Assembly (NCBI GenBank): GCA_038087015.1 | Contig: JASBNA010000160.1 | Location: 1-17,437 of the forward strand | DNA: 17,437 nucleotides | Source: Cerrena zonata | Taxonomy: Eukaryota; Basidiomycota; Agaricomycetes; Polyporales; Cerrenaceae | Direction of reading: 5' to 3' | Shown here: one piece after another, positions 1 to 8,279 of the stretch | How the letters are laid out: each line of letters starts with the position of its first letter | How positions within the stretch are numbered: the first letter of the stretch is position 1 | The notes under the pieces: generated by a model | Told to the model about the DNA's origin: nothing | Seen by the model: only the letters and a program-made list of their open reading frames with translations | Database searches by the model: none | Program-made: the position numbers and the translations under genes

Positions 1-865
1 TTAACAAGAAATTTTCTTCACTAGAAGGTAAATGAACATTAAGGTAATTTGATTTTTCGAAGCATATTGATCGATTTTTACCAGAATCAATTATTCTATC
101 AACCATAAAACATGACCAATAGGTTCTTATTAATAATTCACAATTTAATTGAGTCACTCCGATTTTCTTACAATTCTTTATAGATTCATCTATGGAAGTA
201 GTTGAAAAAAGCCCGAAAGTTTGTAACATTCTACAGCTTATCCCATGTACGATCCAGCTGCTATAGTAACGATCTTTACCCCAGTCGTAGAGAGCAAGCA
301 TTATAAGAGACTGTATAATATTTAAATTTGGTTTTGTTATCAAACCCATGGGAGACAACAACTTACTTGTAACGTATTTGTAATAAACTTCATTTTTAAC
401 AAATCTGCAATCGGAAGAAAGGAAAGGATCATCTGGAATAGGTGTATAGCTACCACATAATGCCAATATAATACTTTTCAAGTAAGAATTGATATTTTTG
501 GTATCAAATAAAAGGGTTGGTTCGTGTAAAAAAAATAGTTCTTTAAAATTTCTAGATACTAACTCACAAGCTTTATAAATTGTTGAATCAGGGATTATTT
601 CAAGAAAATCATTGTTCTCATTTATTAGGTTTTCAACTTTTGGATCCATTGGCGTCCTTCTTGGTTCATTTATTGGTTCATCTCTATTCATGGAGACAAA
701 TTTTAATTTTTTACGTTTCGAGCTTGCATTAACTGACGGATATGATAATTTACATTCCTTTTCTTTCCCACTAGCAGCACATGCCCGACATGGTGGGATT
801 CCATTATCGTGAACACATTTAACCTTCCGATTCCTGCAATTTTGACATGCAATCACTCTTCTCAT
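1..865 (-). CDS. Zn2Cys6 fungal transcription factor, partial (3' end beyond window)
   Basis: This is a reading frame of 288 codons without a stop, entering at the left edge. The ATG at 865-863 is the start: the frame stays open upstream to a TAA near position 1007 but has no other ATG. Residues 7-38 form a Gal4-type binuclear zinc cluster with Cys at 7, 10, 17, 26, 29 and 38 (C-x2-C-x6-C-x8-C-x2-C-x8-C), followed by a basic stretch at 50-54 (KRKKL). Residues about 108-288 look like the fungal-specific regulatory domain (PF04082 type): FFLHEPTLLF at 111-120, HGISCRMLQTFGLF at 207-220 and RTYWSCFMVDRIID at 247-260. It should act in the nucleus as a DNA-binding regulator. Its target is unknown. 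It lies downstream of the sugar porter on the same strand, 230 bp away, so it is a candidate regulator of that gene. The C-terminal part is not visible. Confidence 0.9.
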   Translation of the reverse strand, partial: MRRVIACQNCRNRKVKCVHDNGIPPCRACAASGKEKECKLSYPSVNASSKRKKLKFVSMNRDEPINEPRRTPMDPKVENLINENNDFLEIIPDSTIYKACELVSRNFKELFFLHEPTLLFDTKNINSYLKSIILALCGSYTPIPDDPFLSSDCRFVKNEVYYKYVTSKLLSPMGLITKPNLNIIQSLIMLALYDWGKDRYYSSWIVHGISCRMLQTFGLFSTTSIDESIKNCKKIGVTQLNCELLIRTYWSCFMVDRIIDSGKNRSICFEKSNYLNVHLPSSEENFLL

Positions 866-1095
866 ATCTAAAGAGAAGGAGGTGTTTCTATTTTTTAGCT
901 TTAAAATGTATTGATCTTTAATCTTTGTGAGCGAATCGTAATTAAAACCCTTTCGACAGACCAACGGCCCGTACACCAAATAATAATAATCATAGCATAA
1001 GAATAGTTACAGTATACTTCTAATTACAGTATTATGTCGATAAAGATTGATTAATGTATTAGGCCCCTATGGGGTCGGTTCTATAAAAATATCTA
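866..1095. other. Intergenic: promoter of the left regulator and 3' flank of the sugar porter
   Basis: This 230-bp AT-rich gap holds the 5' flank of the minus-strand regulator and the 3' flank of the minus-strand porter. A short GC-rich dyad lies at 1062-1076 (CCCC-TAT-GGGG core, extended by G-U and G-C pairs if transcribed). The CCCCT also matches a stress-response element core. No small gene is visible. Confidence 0.5.
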
Positions 1096-2625
1096 TTATT
1101 TGTTGGCATCCAGTCCAGTTTTGCTGTCTTCACGGAAGACTAATTTTTCAACTTCAACATAATCATCATCATTTTGCATGATTTTCTTACCTTCTTCTTG
1201 GAACTTGTGAGTAGGAGTCTTTCTCTCGAATAAAATATCGGTAGCTTCCAATGAGAGACCTTTTAGTTCTGGTAAGAAAAAGTACACATATATGAAGGCT
1301 AAGAAAGAAACAGAACCATAAACAAAACCAATTCTACCTTGAAGATTCCCATAACCGGCATTTTGCATGAAAGGATTAACGAATGAAATCATTAAAGATA
1401 TACCATAACTGAAAAATGTAGTGATTGCAAGGGTCTTTTCACGAAGTAAAGCAGAAGGTATTTCACCAACAGTGATATGTGCCATTGGAGCCCAAGACAT
1501 ACCATAGATGATACTCCAAATGAATAAGAATCCCAAAGCAGCTCTGGTAGAACCTTTTGTATCACTATAATAACTGCAACCAGCAACTATATATAAGGAC
1601 GAGCCCATGATTAAGGAAGAAGTTAGTAAAATGACCCGGCGACCTAATTTATCAGCACCCCAAAGAGAGAAAGTATTTGTTACTAATAAAACAGACATTA
1701 AAATAACAAGAATCATAACTGAATCTTTAAGACCCATTTGAACTAAAAATAATACCAAATAATTTGACATAAAACTCAATCCTTGACCATTTAAGAAACA
1801 AGGAACGGCTAAAGAAAGTAAAGTTCTTCTTAAATTTTTTTGGGTGAAAAGATCTAAATAAGTAACTTTTTTCTTATTTTCAGTTAACAATTTATAAGCC
1901 AAGTCCCATTCTTCAATTATTTTAGGTTTATCATGATGATCAGCATAAATTTTATTCAAATTGTGCAAAGCTTGGTCTTTTTTACCAACTTGAATTAACC
2001 AACGAGGACTTTCCACCAAAAATGGAGTTAATAAACACATAATAGTTGGTATTACCACCTGTAATACAACAACTAATAAATATGACCATTTACTATTTTT
2101 CCCCTTAGTCAAAAAACATATAAGATAAGCCCAAAATTGACCAAACGTATACATGATTTGATAAAAACTGGTTAAACCACCTCTAATTGAAGATGGTGAA
2201 CATTCAGCAAGATAAATGGGAACTATAGCATTAGCAATACCTGCACCCATATTATTTATCATTCTACCAATTATAAACCCCCAAATCTTACCAACTGATG
2301 CACTTTGGATAACGGCACCAATAATACTAATGACTGAAGAAGAAACAAGCCCCCATTTTCTACCAAAATGTTCAGAAATGGGTCCACCCAACAAGATTGC
2401 TCCTAGCATGATTCCTGCCATCCCCAATCCTGATCCGGAACTTTGGTACCTACTATCAAGAGTTCCTTGAACAGCATGCCCATAATCTGCCAAAAAATTT
2501 TGATTCACAATAACCGTTGAGAAATAACCCCCCTCATAACCTGAGTTCATTGCAGCTAATGAGGAAATCAAGGCCACAAGAAATAGCCTAGGGGTCATTT
2601 CTTTGAATAAAGGAAACTCTCTCAT
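1096..2625 (-). CDS. MFS sugar porter (hexose/glycoside-type transporter)
   Basis: A 509-residue plasma-membrane transporter of the major facilitator superfamily, sugar porter family, with about 12 membrane segments as usual for this length. Visible signatures are GRK at 88-90 after the TM2-TM3 loop, PIYLAECSP at 136-144 followed by SSIRGG at 145-150, VESPRWL at 204-210 closing the N-terminal half, GRR at 328-330 in the symmetric loop, and PELKGLSLE at 442-450 at the end of TM12. The cytosolic tail (about 455-509) is acidic and lysine-rich. TM7 has NGQGLSFMSNY at 289-299 in place of the QQxxGxNxxxYY pattern of classical hexose carriers, so the substrate may not be glucose. Candidates are a beta-glucoside, a polyol or a quinate-like acid. 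The single CTG codon is residue 505, in the disordered tail. The start is ATG at 2625-2623. Confidence 0.92.
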   Translation of the reverse strand: MREFPLFKEMTPRLFLVALISSLAAMNSGYEGGYFSTVIVNQNFLADYGHAVQGTLDSRYQSSGSGLGMAGIMLGAILLGGPISEHFGRKWGLVSSSVISIIGAVIQSASVGKIWGFIIGRMINNMGAGIANAIVPIYLAECSPSSIRGGLTSFYQIMYTFGQFWAYLICFLTKGKNSKWSYLLVVVLQVVIPTIMCLLTPFLVESPRWLIQVGKKDQALHNLNKIYADHHDKPKIIEEWDLAYKLLTENKKKVTYLDLFTQKNLRRTLLSLAVPCFLNGQGLSFMSNYLVLFLVQMGLKDSVMILVILMSVLLVTNTFSLWGADKLGRRVILLTSSLIMGSSLYIVAGCSYYSDTKGSTRAALGFLFIWSIIYGMSWAPMAHITVGEIPSALLREKTLAITTFFSYGISLMISFVNPFMQNAGYGNLQGRIGFVYGSVSFLAFIYVYFFLPELKGLSLEATDILFERKTPTHKFQEEGKKIMQNDDDYVEVEKLVFREDSKTGLDANK

Positions 2626-3055
2626 ACTTACTGACCAGAGGTATATCGGTTTATGTCCAACGATAATCTATTTCTTATAAAGAGAAGAGGAAAAAAGAAA
2701 ACGGTTCGTATGCAACACTTTTTTTTTTTGTTTTTTCACTATTCTTGTTCCTCCTTGTCTTTTCAAAAGCTTTGGTTCCGTTTACTCTTTTCTTCTATTG
2801 TATTAATTCCAGGTCAATACGAATCTGCGCAAAGTTACAAGCAAGGCATTAGACAATGAAAATAAGATTGAAGAATAAATAATGTAAAGGCAAATGCAAG
2901 TCGCAGCCTTTCCATTTCATATTGCAGTTTAAAAGGGTAGTTAACCTTTGGTGAAACACAAAATTAAGTCTAGATAAAGGTTTATAAAGTCTAAATGTAT
3001 ATAAAGTCTAACTGTAAATCTATGTAAATATAAGGTTTGAGTGGATGTTCATACA
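2626..3055. other. Intergenic: sugar porter promoter and esterase 3' flank
   Basis: This 430-bp gap lies between two minus-strand genes. Next to the porter start there is a possible TATA element around 2672-2680 (TTTATAAG on the minus strand) and a zinc-cluster-like ATCGG at 2645-2649. A T-rich tract at about 2718-2750 would be A-rich on the coding strand. Near the esterase stop, the 12-mer TATAAAGTCTAA occurs twice in direct orientation at 2983-2994 and 3000-3011. A related AAGTCTAGATAAAGG precedes them. No gene is convincing here. The 68-codon plus frame at 2653-2859 has no family features. Confidence 0.45.
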
Positions 3056-4693
3056 TTATACATAGCCGTGGACATCGGTTCTTTTAAGGTTGAGATCTTC
3101 AGAGACTTTACCAAAGTCTTCCAATAGGCCATTTGCGATGATTTGATCCCATAATTTATAACGTCCTCTAATTTTTTCATCTTTGAGGAAAACTTGGTCT
3201 TCTTGGTTATTAGGACCGAAAGTTTTGTAGATTTCACCATTTTCGAATTTCGGCCATAGTTTTTTACCATTTGCAAAATCAATCCAGGTTTTAGTCATAC
3301 TTTCAGATAATGATTGAGCATCTTTAGGGAAAGTATGATTTAATACCCCCCAAATGTAGGTATTATCCAAGGAATGATGGGCATAACCTTTCCAAGGGTT
3401 TTCATAATGAGAAGCCTGATTGAATTGATATGCATGAACACTAGGATTTGATTTAATGAAAGCATAATTGGGGACTAGATACATACCATCGGTAGTGAAA
3501 AGTTCAATTACATCAAAGACTTCTTTATTAGACATCTTTGGATGAATATTATATGAATTAATGATGAAATCGGCAATTTTTGGATTGAAATCATTCAAAT
3601 ATTTAATAAGGCTTTCGGCATTATGATGTTTATAAGATTTATTCCAAATGATACATTCATTAATGCAATCACCAATCAAAACATCTTGAATCCAATCCGG
3701 GATAATTTTTTGATTCAAATCACCCCATGAGGGAATTTTTCCATCTAAGAAATCGCCATCATCACAATAGGCCATAGTAACAACGGGCACTTCATGAACT
3801 TTTTCATTAGCTAAAGATAAAGCAATTGGATCAACTTTTAATAAAGCTTCAACTCTATCTATAGGATTGTTATGGTGAATGTTTAAGTTATTTAAAATCT
3901 TATTATAAACTTGATCATATTGATCCAAGGAAAAAATCCCACATAATGGGGATAATCCACTTTGCATTATAGCTCTTGAAAATAACTTATCACCTTTCAA
4001 AATATGTAAATGAGTAGCTTGAGAACCGGCAGACTGACCGAATAATGTAATTTTATTGGTATCACCCCCAAAGGCACCAATAAATTGATTAATCCATTCA
4101 AGAGCGTTATGTTGATCCCATAAACCGTAATTACCGACCCCGGTTTCATCGAATTTTTCATTATAAGCTTTAATATCTCTTGAAGCTAACCAACCAAAGG
4201 GACCTAATCTATAATTGATTACAACGTTTATAGTTGGTTCCAGAAACTTCGAAGATTTATTAGCCAAGATATGGCCATCATAAGTTCCTCCACAATTACC
4301 AGCATAAGCATTGGCACCACCATGAATGAACACCATTACTGGATATTTTTCATTAGGATTCATATTTGGAGGTAAAGAGATATTTAAGTTTAATAATTCG
4401 AATTCATCTTGGGATGGCATAGAAAGATGATTTCTTTCATAAACAGGAATTGGATAAAAGTCTCTTGGAGGTTGAATACAATAAGGCCCAAGCTTAGTTG
4501 CATCTAATTGATCATCTTGCCATTTATCTAAAAGTTGAGATTTTCTAAATCGACCAGGAATTGTAGCAAATGGGATACCTAAATATTGAACCACTCCAGT
4601 TTCTTTGAATTTGAGACCGGTGATTTTACCTAAGTTAGGAACATCTATTGAATGATGAGAAACAGTGTATTGGGGTGCTTGAGAAGTTGTCAT
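3056..4693 (-). CDS. Type-B carboxylesterase / lipase family (alpha/beta hydrolase)
   Basis: A 545-residue member of the carboxylesterase type B family (PF00135), which hydrolyses carboxylic esters. The nucleophile is Ser221 in FGQSAG (218-223). The usual GESAG has Gln instead of Glu here. The oxyanion loop is HGGA at 124-127. The acid is probably Glu346 in IGDCINE (340-346), and the base is His440 in AHHSLDNTYIWG (438-449). The supporting blocks NYRLGPFGWLAS (160-171) and GNYGLWDQHNALEW (187-200) are strongly conserved in the family. There is no N-terminal signal peptide and no C-terminal peroxisomal signal, so it is probably cytosolic, unlike secreted yeast lipases. The one CTG codon is residue 151, in a variable loop. 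The natural ester is unknown. A phenolic or aroma ester is a context-based guess. The start is ATG at 4693-4691. Confidence 0.93.
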   Translation of the reverse strand: MTTSQAPQYTVSHHSIDVPNLGKITGLKFKETGVVQYLGIPFATIPGRFRKSQLLDKWQDDQLDATKLGPYCIQPPRDFYPIPVYERNHLSMPSQDEFELLNLNISLPPNMNPNEKYPVMVFIHGGANAYAGNCGGTYDGHILANKSSKFLEPTINVVINYRLGPFGWLASRDIKAYNEKFDETGVGNYGLWDQHNALEWINQFIGAFGGDTNKITLFGQSAGSQATHLHILKGDKLFSRAIMQSGLSPLCGIFSLDQYDQVYNKILNNLNIHHNNPIDRVEALLKVDPIALSLANEKVHEVPVVTMAYCDDGDFLDGKIPSWGDLNQKIIPDWIQDVLIGDCINECIIWNKSYKHHNAESLIKYLNDFNPKIADFIINSYNIHPKMSNKEVFDVIELFTTDGMYLVPNYAFIKSNPSVHAYQFNQASHYENPWKGYAHHSLDNTYIWGVLNHTFPKDAQSLSESMTKTWIDFANGKKLWPKFENGEIYKTFGPNNQEDQVFLKDEKIRGRYKLWDQIIANGLLEDFGKVSEDLNLKRTDVHGYV

Positions 4694-4748
4694 TCTTGGT
4701 GATTTAATGGTTCCTTTACATTTAATTTTTTTGTTCTACGAGGATTAA

Positions 4749-4781
4749 TATCCGATACGAGTAATCCACCAAAATTATCCG
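4749..4781 (-). promoter_or_regulatory. Paired CGGATA elements upstream of the esterase
   Basis: Read on the esterase strand, CGGATA occurs twice in the same orientation (plus-strand TATCCG at 4749-4754 and 4776-4781, 27 bp apart), about 60-90 bp upstream of the ATG. CGG triplets are the usual half-site of Zn2Cys6 regulators. The arrangement fits an activator site, but there is no experimental support in the sequence. Confidence 0.25.
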
Positions 4782-4829
4782 GGGAATATCATTTTCAATA
4801 TTTACAATATTATACTTCTCTTGATTCAA

Positions 4830-4995
4830 CTTGCACATTGAGTTAGCTTGTACATTGAGTTAACTTGTACATTGAGTTAACTTGTACCTTGATTGAGTTA
4901 GCTTGTACATTGATTGAGCTAACTTGTGCATTGAATTGTACATATTTTTGAGTCAACTTGTACATACAATTGAGTTAACTTGTACATTGAACCAA
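4830..4995. repeat. 17-bp tandem minisatellite, about eight diverged units
   Basis: The unit consensus is CTTGTACATTGAGTTAA. Units of 17 bp lie at 4830-4846, 4847-4863, 4864-4880 and 4979-4995. Two 21-bp units (4881-4901, 4902-4922) carry an internal TTGA/GATT duplication. A 34-bp compound unit lies at 4923-4956 and a 22-bp unit at 4957-4978. Decayed copies continue to about 5015. The repeat lies 140-300 bp upstream of the esterase start. The length variants differ by small internal duplications, typical of replication slippage. Confidence 0.9.
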
Positions 4996-5430
4996 CCTAA
5001 ATTGAATCAATTTGTACAAGAACAATTCATCAATGTCTTTTATCAATATTTCACATTATTCATAAACCAATCGGAATTTGCAAGATGCCCCCGTATATAT
5101 ATTCAAGGCCTGGAAAATAATCCCCGTCAGCGACACGTACACCAGGAAGACCCCAAGTAATGACAAGCGATTGCACTAAGGCATTCTTAACAAATATCAC
5201 AAACAAAACTCGCTTAGGTTTTTCCAGATAAAATTTGCATACTTTGTCTCTTGACACTATTGAAACGGCCTCAAGATCTATATATATTCCATCGTATCTC
5301 TCTGGAATGGTAAAATATGCAAATAGCAGCGTTGGGACCCAAGTTGAAACACCTTTATCTGATCTCTGATAACAGTTCTATCACGACTTGTATGTCAAAA
5401 AGGCATATATGATCTGGCGTGATCACTTCA

Positions 5431-5826
5431 CTACAGAAGAAAGGCTAAGCGTGAAAGCTCTATTGAAATGCCTTGAATTTTACTTCTGTGCTTCAATGGG
5501 GGCTTTCTCAGTATTATGCGAAAGGGTAACGTCCCAACCATACCCCCACACCCATACCCCTTGTATAGCACTGGCACTGCACTGGCACCGCACTGGCATA
5601 AGCCAGATGTAAGCCTGGTGAGCCTTGTATAACCCGGGCATAACCCTGGAATAACCCTGGAATAACCCTGGTATAAGGTAAAGTAGTGAGTGAGAGGGAG
5701 ATGAGCAGTCCTGCACACTGCACACCGGCGGTTTCGACTTGCTTGTGTGCAGGACACCATCGCCAATGATTGCAGCAAAAGAAGAAAAGCTAAAAAAATT
5801 AGCGGATAAAAGTTAAAAGCTGTCAA
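5431..5826 (-). CDS. Doubtful 131-codon ORF with a signal-peptide-like start
   Basis: This is an ATG-to-stop frame with no family resemblance that I recognise. Residues 1-26 (MTAFNFYPLIFLAFLLLLQS onward to VSC) look like a secretion signal: a short N-region, a hydrophobic core and a small-residue end. The rest is encoded across the inverted repeat at 5708-5755 and the 11-bp minisatellite at 5568-5677. The minisatellite gives an 11-residue protein period, because three 11-bp units make 33 bp. Two other minus frames are open through the same stretch, which is expected from the repeat having no stop in any minus frame, so openness alone is weak evidence. It may be chance or a young orphan gene. 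Confidence 0.15.
   Translation of the reverse strand: MTAFNFYPLIFLAFLLLLQSLAMVSCTQASRNRRCAVCRTAHLPLTHYFTLYQGYSRVIPGLCPGYTRLTRLTSGLCQCGASAVPVLYKGYGCGGMVGTLPFRIILRKPPLKHRSKIQGISIELSRLAFLL
5568..5677. repeat. GC-rich 11-bp tandem repeat, ten units
   Basis: Ten consecutive 11-bp blocks start at 5568, 5579, 5590, 5601, 5612, 5623, 5634, 5645, 5656 and 5667. The best copies are CCTGGAATAAC (5645-5655 and 5656-5666). Left-end blocks are GCACTGGCACT, GCACTGGCACC and GCACTGGCATA, and the middle blocks are intermediate. Positions 5521-5640 are about 56% G+C by my count, well above the AT-rich genes around it. Confidence 0.85.
5708..5755. repeat. Perfect 11-bp inverted repeat with a 26-nt loop
   Basis: GTCCTGCACAC at 5708-5718 is exactly complementary to GTGTGCAGGAC at 5745-5755, separated by a GC-rich 26-nt loop. 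It begins 30 bp to the right of the 11-bp minisatellite. It could fold as a hairpin in RNA or as a cruciform in DNA. Confidence 0.8.
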
Positions 5827-6238
5827 AATTGCCTTGTTATGTTTAATGCCTTTAGCTCTCTTGTGTATACCTTTGTAGATTTACTCTTGGACTAGTGTAA
5901 CTGAAAGCTATTTCAACGTCGGAGGACCTTTATCTCGGAGAGTGGGGACAATGAGGGGAGACCGAAGGGCAAATGGGTATTCAGTAGAGTTTATAATTGC
6001 AAATTTTAGTGATAGCATCATTCGGAACACAACTGGTTAAGAGGACACTGTTTTTGTAAAGCCTTTCCAGTATTATTAAGCTTTCTTTGTGTTAAAAAGA
6101 TAAGTCTTATTATTTTCAAGAAAACTGATCAATGATATTGCAAGAATTCATATCTGATATGGCTGTATCTTAAATCTCTTATTATCTAAAAATCCTTTGT
6201 ACACTCTGCATCTCTGCTCGGGGAAATTTCTCTTTTAT

Positions 6239-6349
6239 TATAAAATACTCCATATATCCACTTTAACTATAGGTTATTTTATTTTTCTGTTTTTAACTAA
6301 CGCTTTTTTTTGCTTTTGCTTTTGCTTTTTTTTTCTTCTTCTTCCTCTA
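6239..6349 (+). promoter_or_regulatory. Permease core promoter: TATA element and pyrimidine-rich leader
   Basis: TATAAAA lies at 6239-6245, about 214 bp upstream of the permease ATG. A long T/C-rich tract with TTTTGC repeats follows at about 6302-6349, which is common in yeast 5' leaders. The position suits a TATA box followed by a leader of roughly 100-150 nt. Confidence 0.35.
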
Positions 6350-6458
6350 TTGTACTTTTATATCATTTATTCATTTCATTCAGTTATTCGTTGTCATCCA
6401 ATTTTCAATTCTTGATTACATTTATTCATTTTCGTTTTACATTTTTTAATAAGCAGTC

Positions 6459-8159
6459 ATGGGTGAAGTCAAAGTCGATCCAAAAACTCAGAATAGTGTT
6501 GGTGATATTGATCCAATAATTTCAGAAATATCTCCTTATTCTTCCGATAATAAGTCATCTAAATTTAAAACATTCATTGATGGGTTTAAACCTCCTCTTC
6601 CTGATGAAAAACAGAAAGTTGTTGATGAAAATAAATATCTTACAACCCGTCATTTAGTTGTTATTGCATTAACCAGTGGTACCGGTACTGGTCTTATGGT
6701 TGCTAATGGTGAAAACTTGAAAGCTTCTGGTCCTTTACCTCTTTTAATTGGTTACTTTGTCCTTGGGTTTTTCATGTTAATTCCAACCATGAACGCTGCT
6801 GGTGAACTTAATATAGCTTATCCAAATCTTCCTGGTGGTTTTGCTGGGTTTTTCAAAAAATTCCTTGGTCCTGACCTTACTTTTGCATTATCTATTAATT
6901 ATGTTTTCCAATGGGCAATTGTTATTCCTTTAGAATTAGTCACTGCAAGTATGATTTGTAAGTTTTGGAATGATTCTTTTAATCCGGATATCATTGTGGC
7001 AGTTTTCTTAGTGGTGATTATTGTTATTAATTGTTTCGGGGTTAGAGGTTATGGGGAAGCAGAATTTGTTATGAATACCGTTAAACTTTTATTCCTTGGT
7101 GGATTTGTTATCTTTGGTTTAGCAGTTGACTTGGGTGCTTCCAAAGATGGTTTCATCGGTGGTAAATATTATAGAGACCCAGGTATGGCCACTACTTTTA
7201 AAGGTTTTGCATCTTGTCTTGCAGCTGAAGCTTTCAGTTTTGGTGGAACTGAGTTCATTAGTTTATCTGCAGCCGAACAAGTTAATCCTCGTAAATCTTT
7301 GAAAACCGGTATAAAATTGGTTGTTTTCAGAGTGGTTGTATTTTTCCTTGGTTCTTTGGTTTTCGTTGGTTTATTAGTTCCTTATGATAGTCCAAAATTA
7401 ATGGGTGGTGATACTCCTGCCAGTACTTCTCCATACGTTTTAGCAGCTCAACTTCATGGGGTTAAAGTACTTCCTCATATTATCAATGCTTGTCTTTTAA
7501 ATTCAGTTACTAGTGTTGCAACCGCTGCTATGTACTCATCTAGTAGAATGTTACATTCATTAGCCGAACAAGGATTATTCTTTAAACAATTTAGATATTT
7601 AGATAGATCGGGTAGACCATTATACTGTTGGTTACTTTCTATCTTGATCTCATTTTTTGCATTTATTGCAACATATGGTAAACAAAATGAAATTTTCAAT
7701 TGGTTATTAGCCATCAGTGCTTTATCTTTCCTTTTCATTTGGGCTGCAATTTGTATTTGTCATCTTAAATTCAGAGCCGGTTTGAAACGTGATAACATCC
7801 CATTAAGCACTTTAGCTTACGTTTCCCCAACCGGGATAATTGGGTCATACCTGTCAATATTGATTAACGCTTTGGTTTTAATCGCTCAATTCTGGACTGC
7901 TTTATTCCCAACCGATAAAGCAGACGTTTACGTGTTTTTCCAAAAATATTTGGCTATTCCTTTCCTTCTTGTAGCTTACTTTGGTTATAAGATTTTCACT
8001 GGTTATTGGAGAGTTTGGCTTCCTGTGTCTGAAATTGATATCGATTCAGATAGAGTAATCTACGATCCAGAAATCTTGGAATTAGAAAAATTAGAAGAAA
8101 AAGATAGATATAAAAAGGCTCCAATTTGGCAAAAAATATGGATTACTTGTTTCCAATAA
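6459..8159 (+). CDS. GAP1-like amino-acid permease (AAT/APC family)
   Basis: A 566-residue plasma-membrane proton/amino-acid symporter of the yeast AAT family, with a hydrophilic N-tail (1-63) and about 12 membrane segments. Blocks shared with Gap1-type permeases are NYVFQWAIVIPLELVTAS (147-164), NCFGVRGYGEAEFV (191-204), FIGGKYYRDPG (222-232), FSFGGTEF (249-256), AAEQVNPRKSL (261-271), GLLVPYDSP (304-312), GRPL (385-388), EIFNWLLAISAL (411-422) and AICICHLKFR (430-439). TM1 reads TSGTGTGLMVANG (72-84) instead of the usual GGxIGTGLxxGSG. The C-terminus ends in WITCFQ, resembling the terminal palmitoylated FWC of Gap1. Lysines in the N-tail could be ubiquitination sites. The one CTG codon is residue 465. 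CTG-lineage yeasts have several GAP paralogues, so the exact substrate range is open. The ATG at 6459 is the first in frame after the T-rich leader. Confidence 0.93.
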   Translation: MGEVKVDPKTQNSVGDIDPIISEISPYSSDNKSSKFKTFIDGFKPPLPDEKQKVVDENKYLTTRHLVVIALTSGTGTGLMVANGENLKASGPLPLLIGYFVLGFFMLIPTMNAAGELNIAYPNLPGGFAGFFKKFLGPDLTFALSINYVFQWAIVIPLELVTASMICKFWNDSFNPDIIVAVFLVVIIVINCFGVRGYGEAEFVMNTVKLLFLGGFVIFGLAVDLGASKDGFIGGKYYRDPGMATTFKGFASCLAAEAFSFGGTEFISLSAAEQVNPRKSLKTGIKLVVFRVVVFFLGSLVFVGLLVPYDSPKLMGGDTPASTSPYVLAAQLHGVKVLPHIINACLLNSVTSVATAAMYSSSRMLHSLAEQGLFFKQFRYLDRSGRPLYCWLLSILISFFAFIATYGKQNEIFNWLLAISALSFLFIWAAICICHLKFRAGLKRDNIPLSTLAYVSPTGIIGSYLSILINALVLIAQFWTALFPTDKADVYVFFQKYLAIPFLLVAYFGYKIFTGYWRVWLPVSEIDIDSDRVIYDPEILELEKLEEKDRYKKAPIWQKIWITCFQ

Positions 8160-8279
8160 GTAACACTCATCTAAGTAAGTTTACTCTTTATGACTTTAAG
8201 TAGTTTTATGAATAAGTTCACGTATTTCAATGTAATGTAACGTTTCTTTCTTGGTGCCGATCCTTACAAGTGACACGAG

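Larger units (their letters stand above)
4694..6458. other. 1.77-kb intergenic region with two minisatellites and an inverted repeat
   Basis: This region separates the divergently transcribed esterase (left) and permease (right). It holds the esterase promoter (about 4694-4820), a 17-bp minisatellite (4830-4995), a GC-rich segment with an 11-bp minisatellite (5568-5677), an 11-bp inverted repeat (5708-5755) and the permease promoter (about 5880-6458). On the permease side CGGAG occurs twice in direct orientation (5920-5924 and 5936-5940), with an AGGGG stress element core at 5954-5958. Apart from the doubtful 131-codon frame at 5431-5826, no protein frame has family features. I see no tRNA or LTR signature. 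Confidence 0.6.

Noticed and set aside
612..812. 66-codon plus frame near the left edge
   Set aside because: It is antisense to the zinc-cluster regulator, whose Cys pattern and regulatory domain are clear.
1062..1076. GC hairpin as an intrinsic terminator of the sugar porter
   Set aside because: Eukaryotic genes do not use such terminators. The stem is short, so it is noted only as a dyad.
5060..5257. 65-codon minus frame in the long gap (also the plus frame at 5388-5612)
   Set aside because: Short, without domain features or a plausible promoter. The plus frame overlaps the repeat region and looks accidental.
4694..6458. Solo LTR or transposon remnant in the long gap
   Set aside because: I found no TG...CA-bounded element with a target-site duplication, and no transposase or reverse-transcriptase motifs in any frame. 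The repeats are tandem minisatellites.
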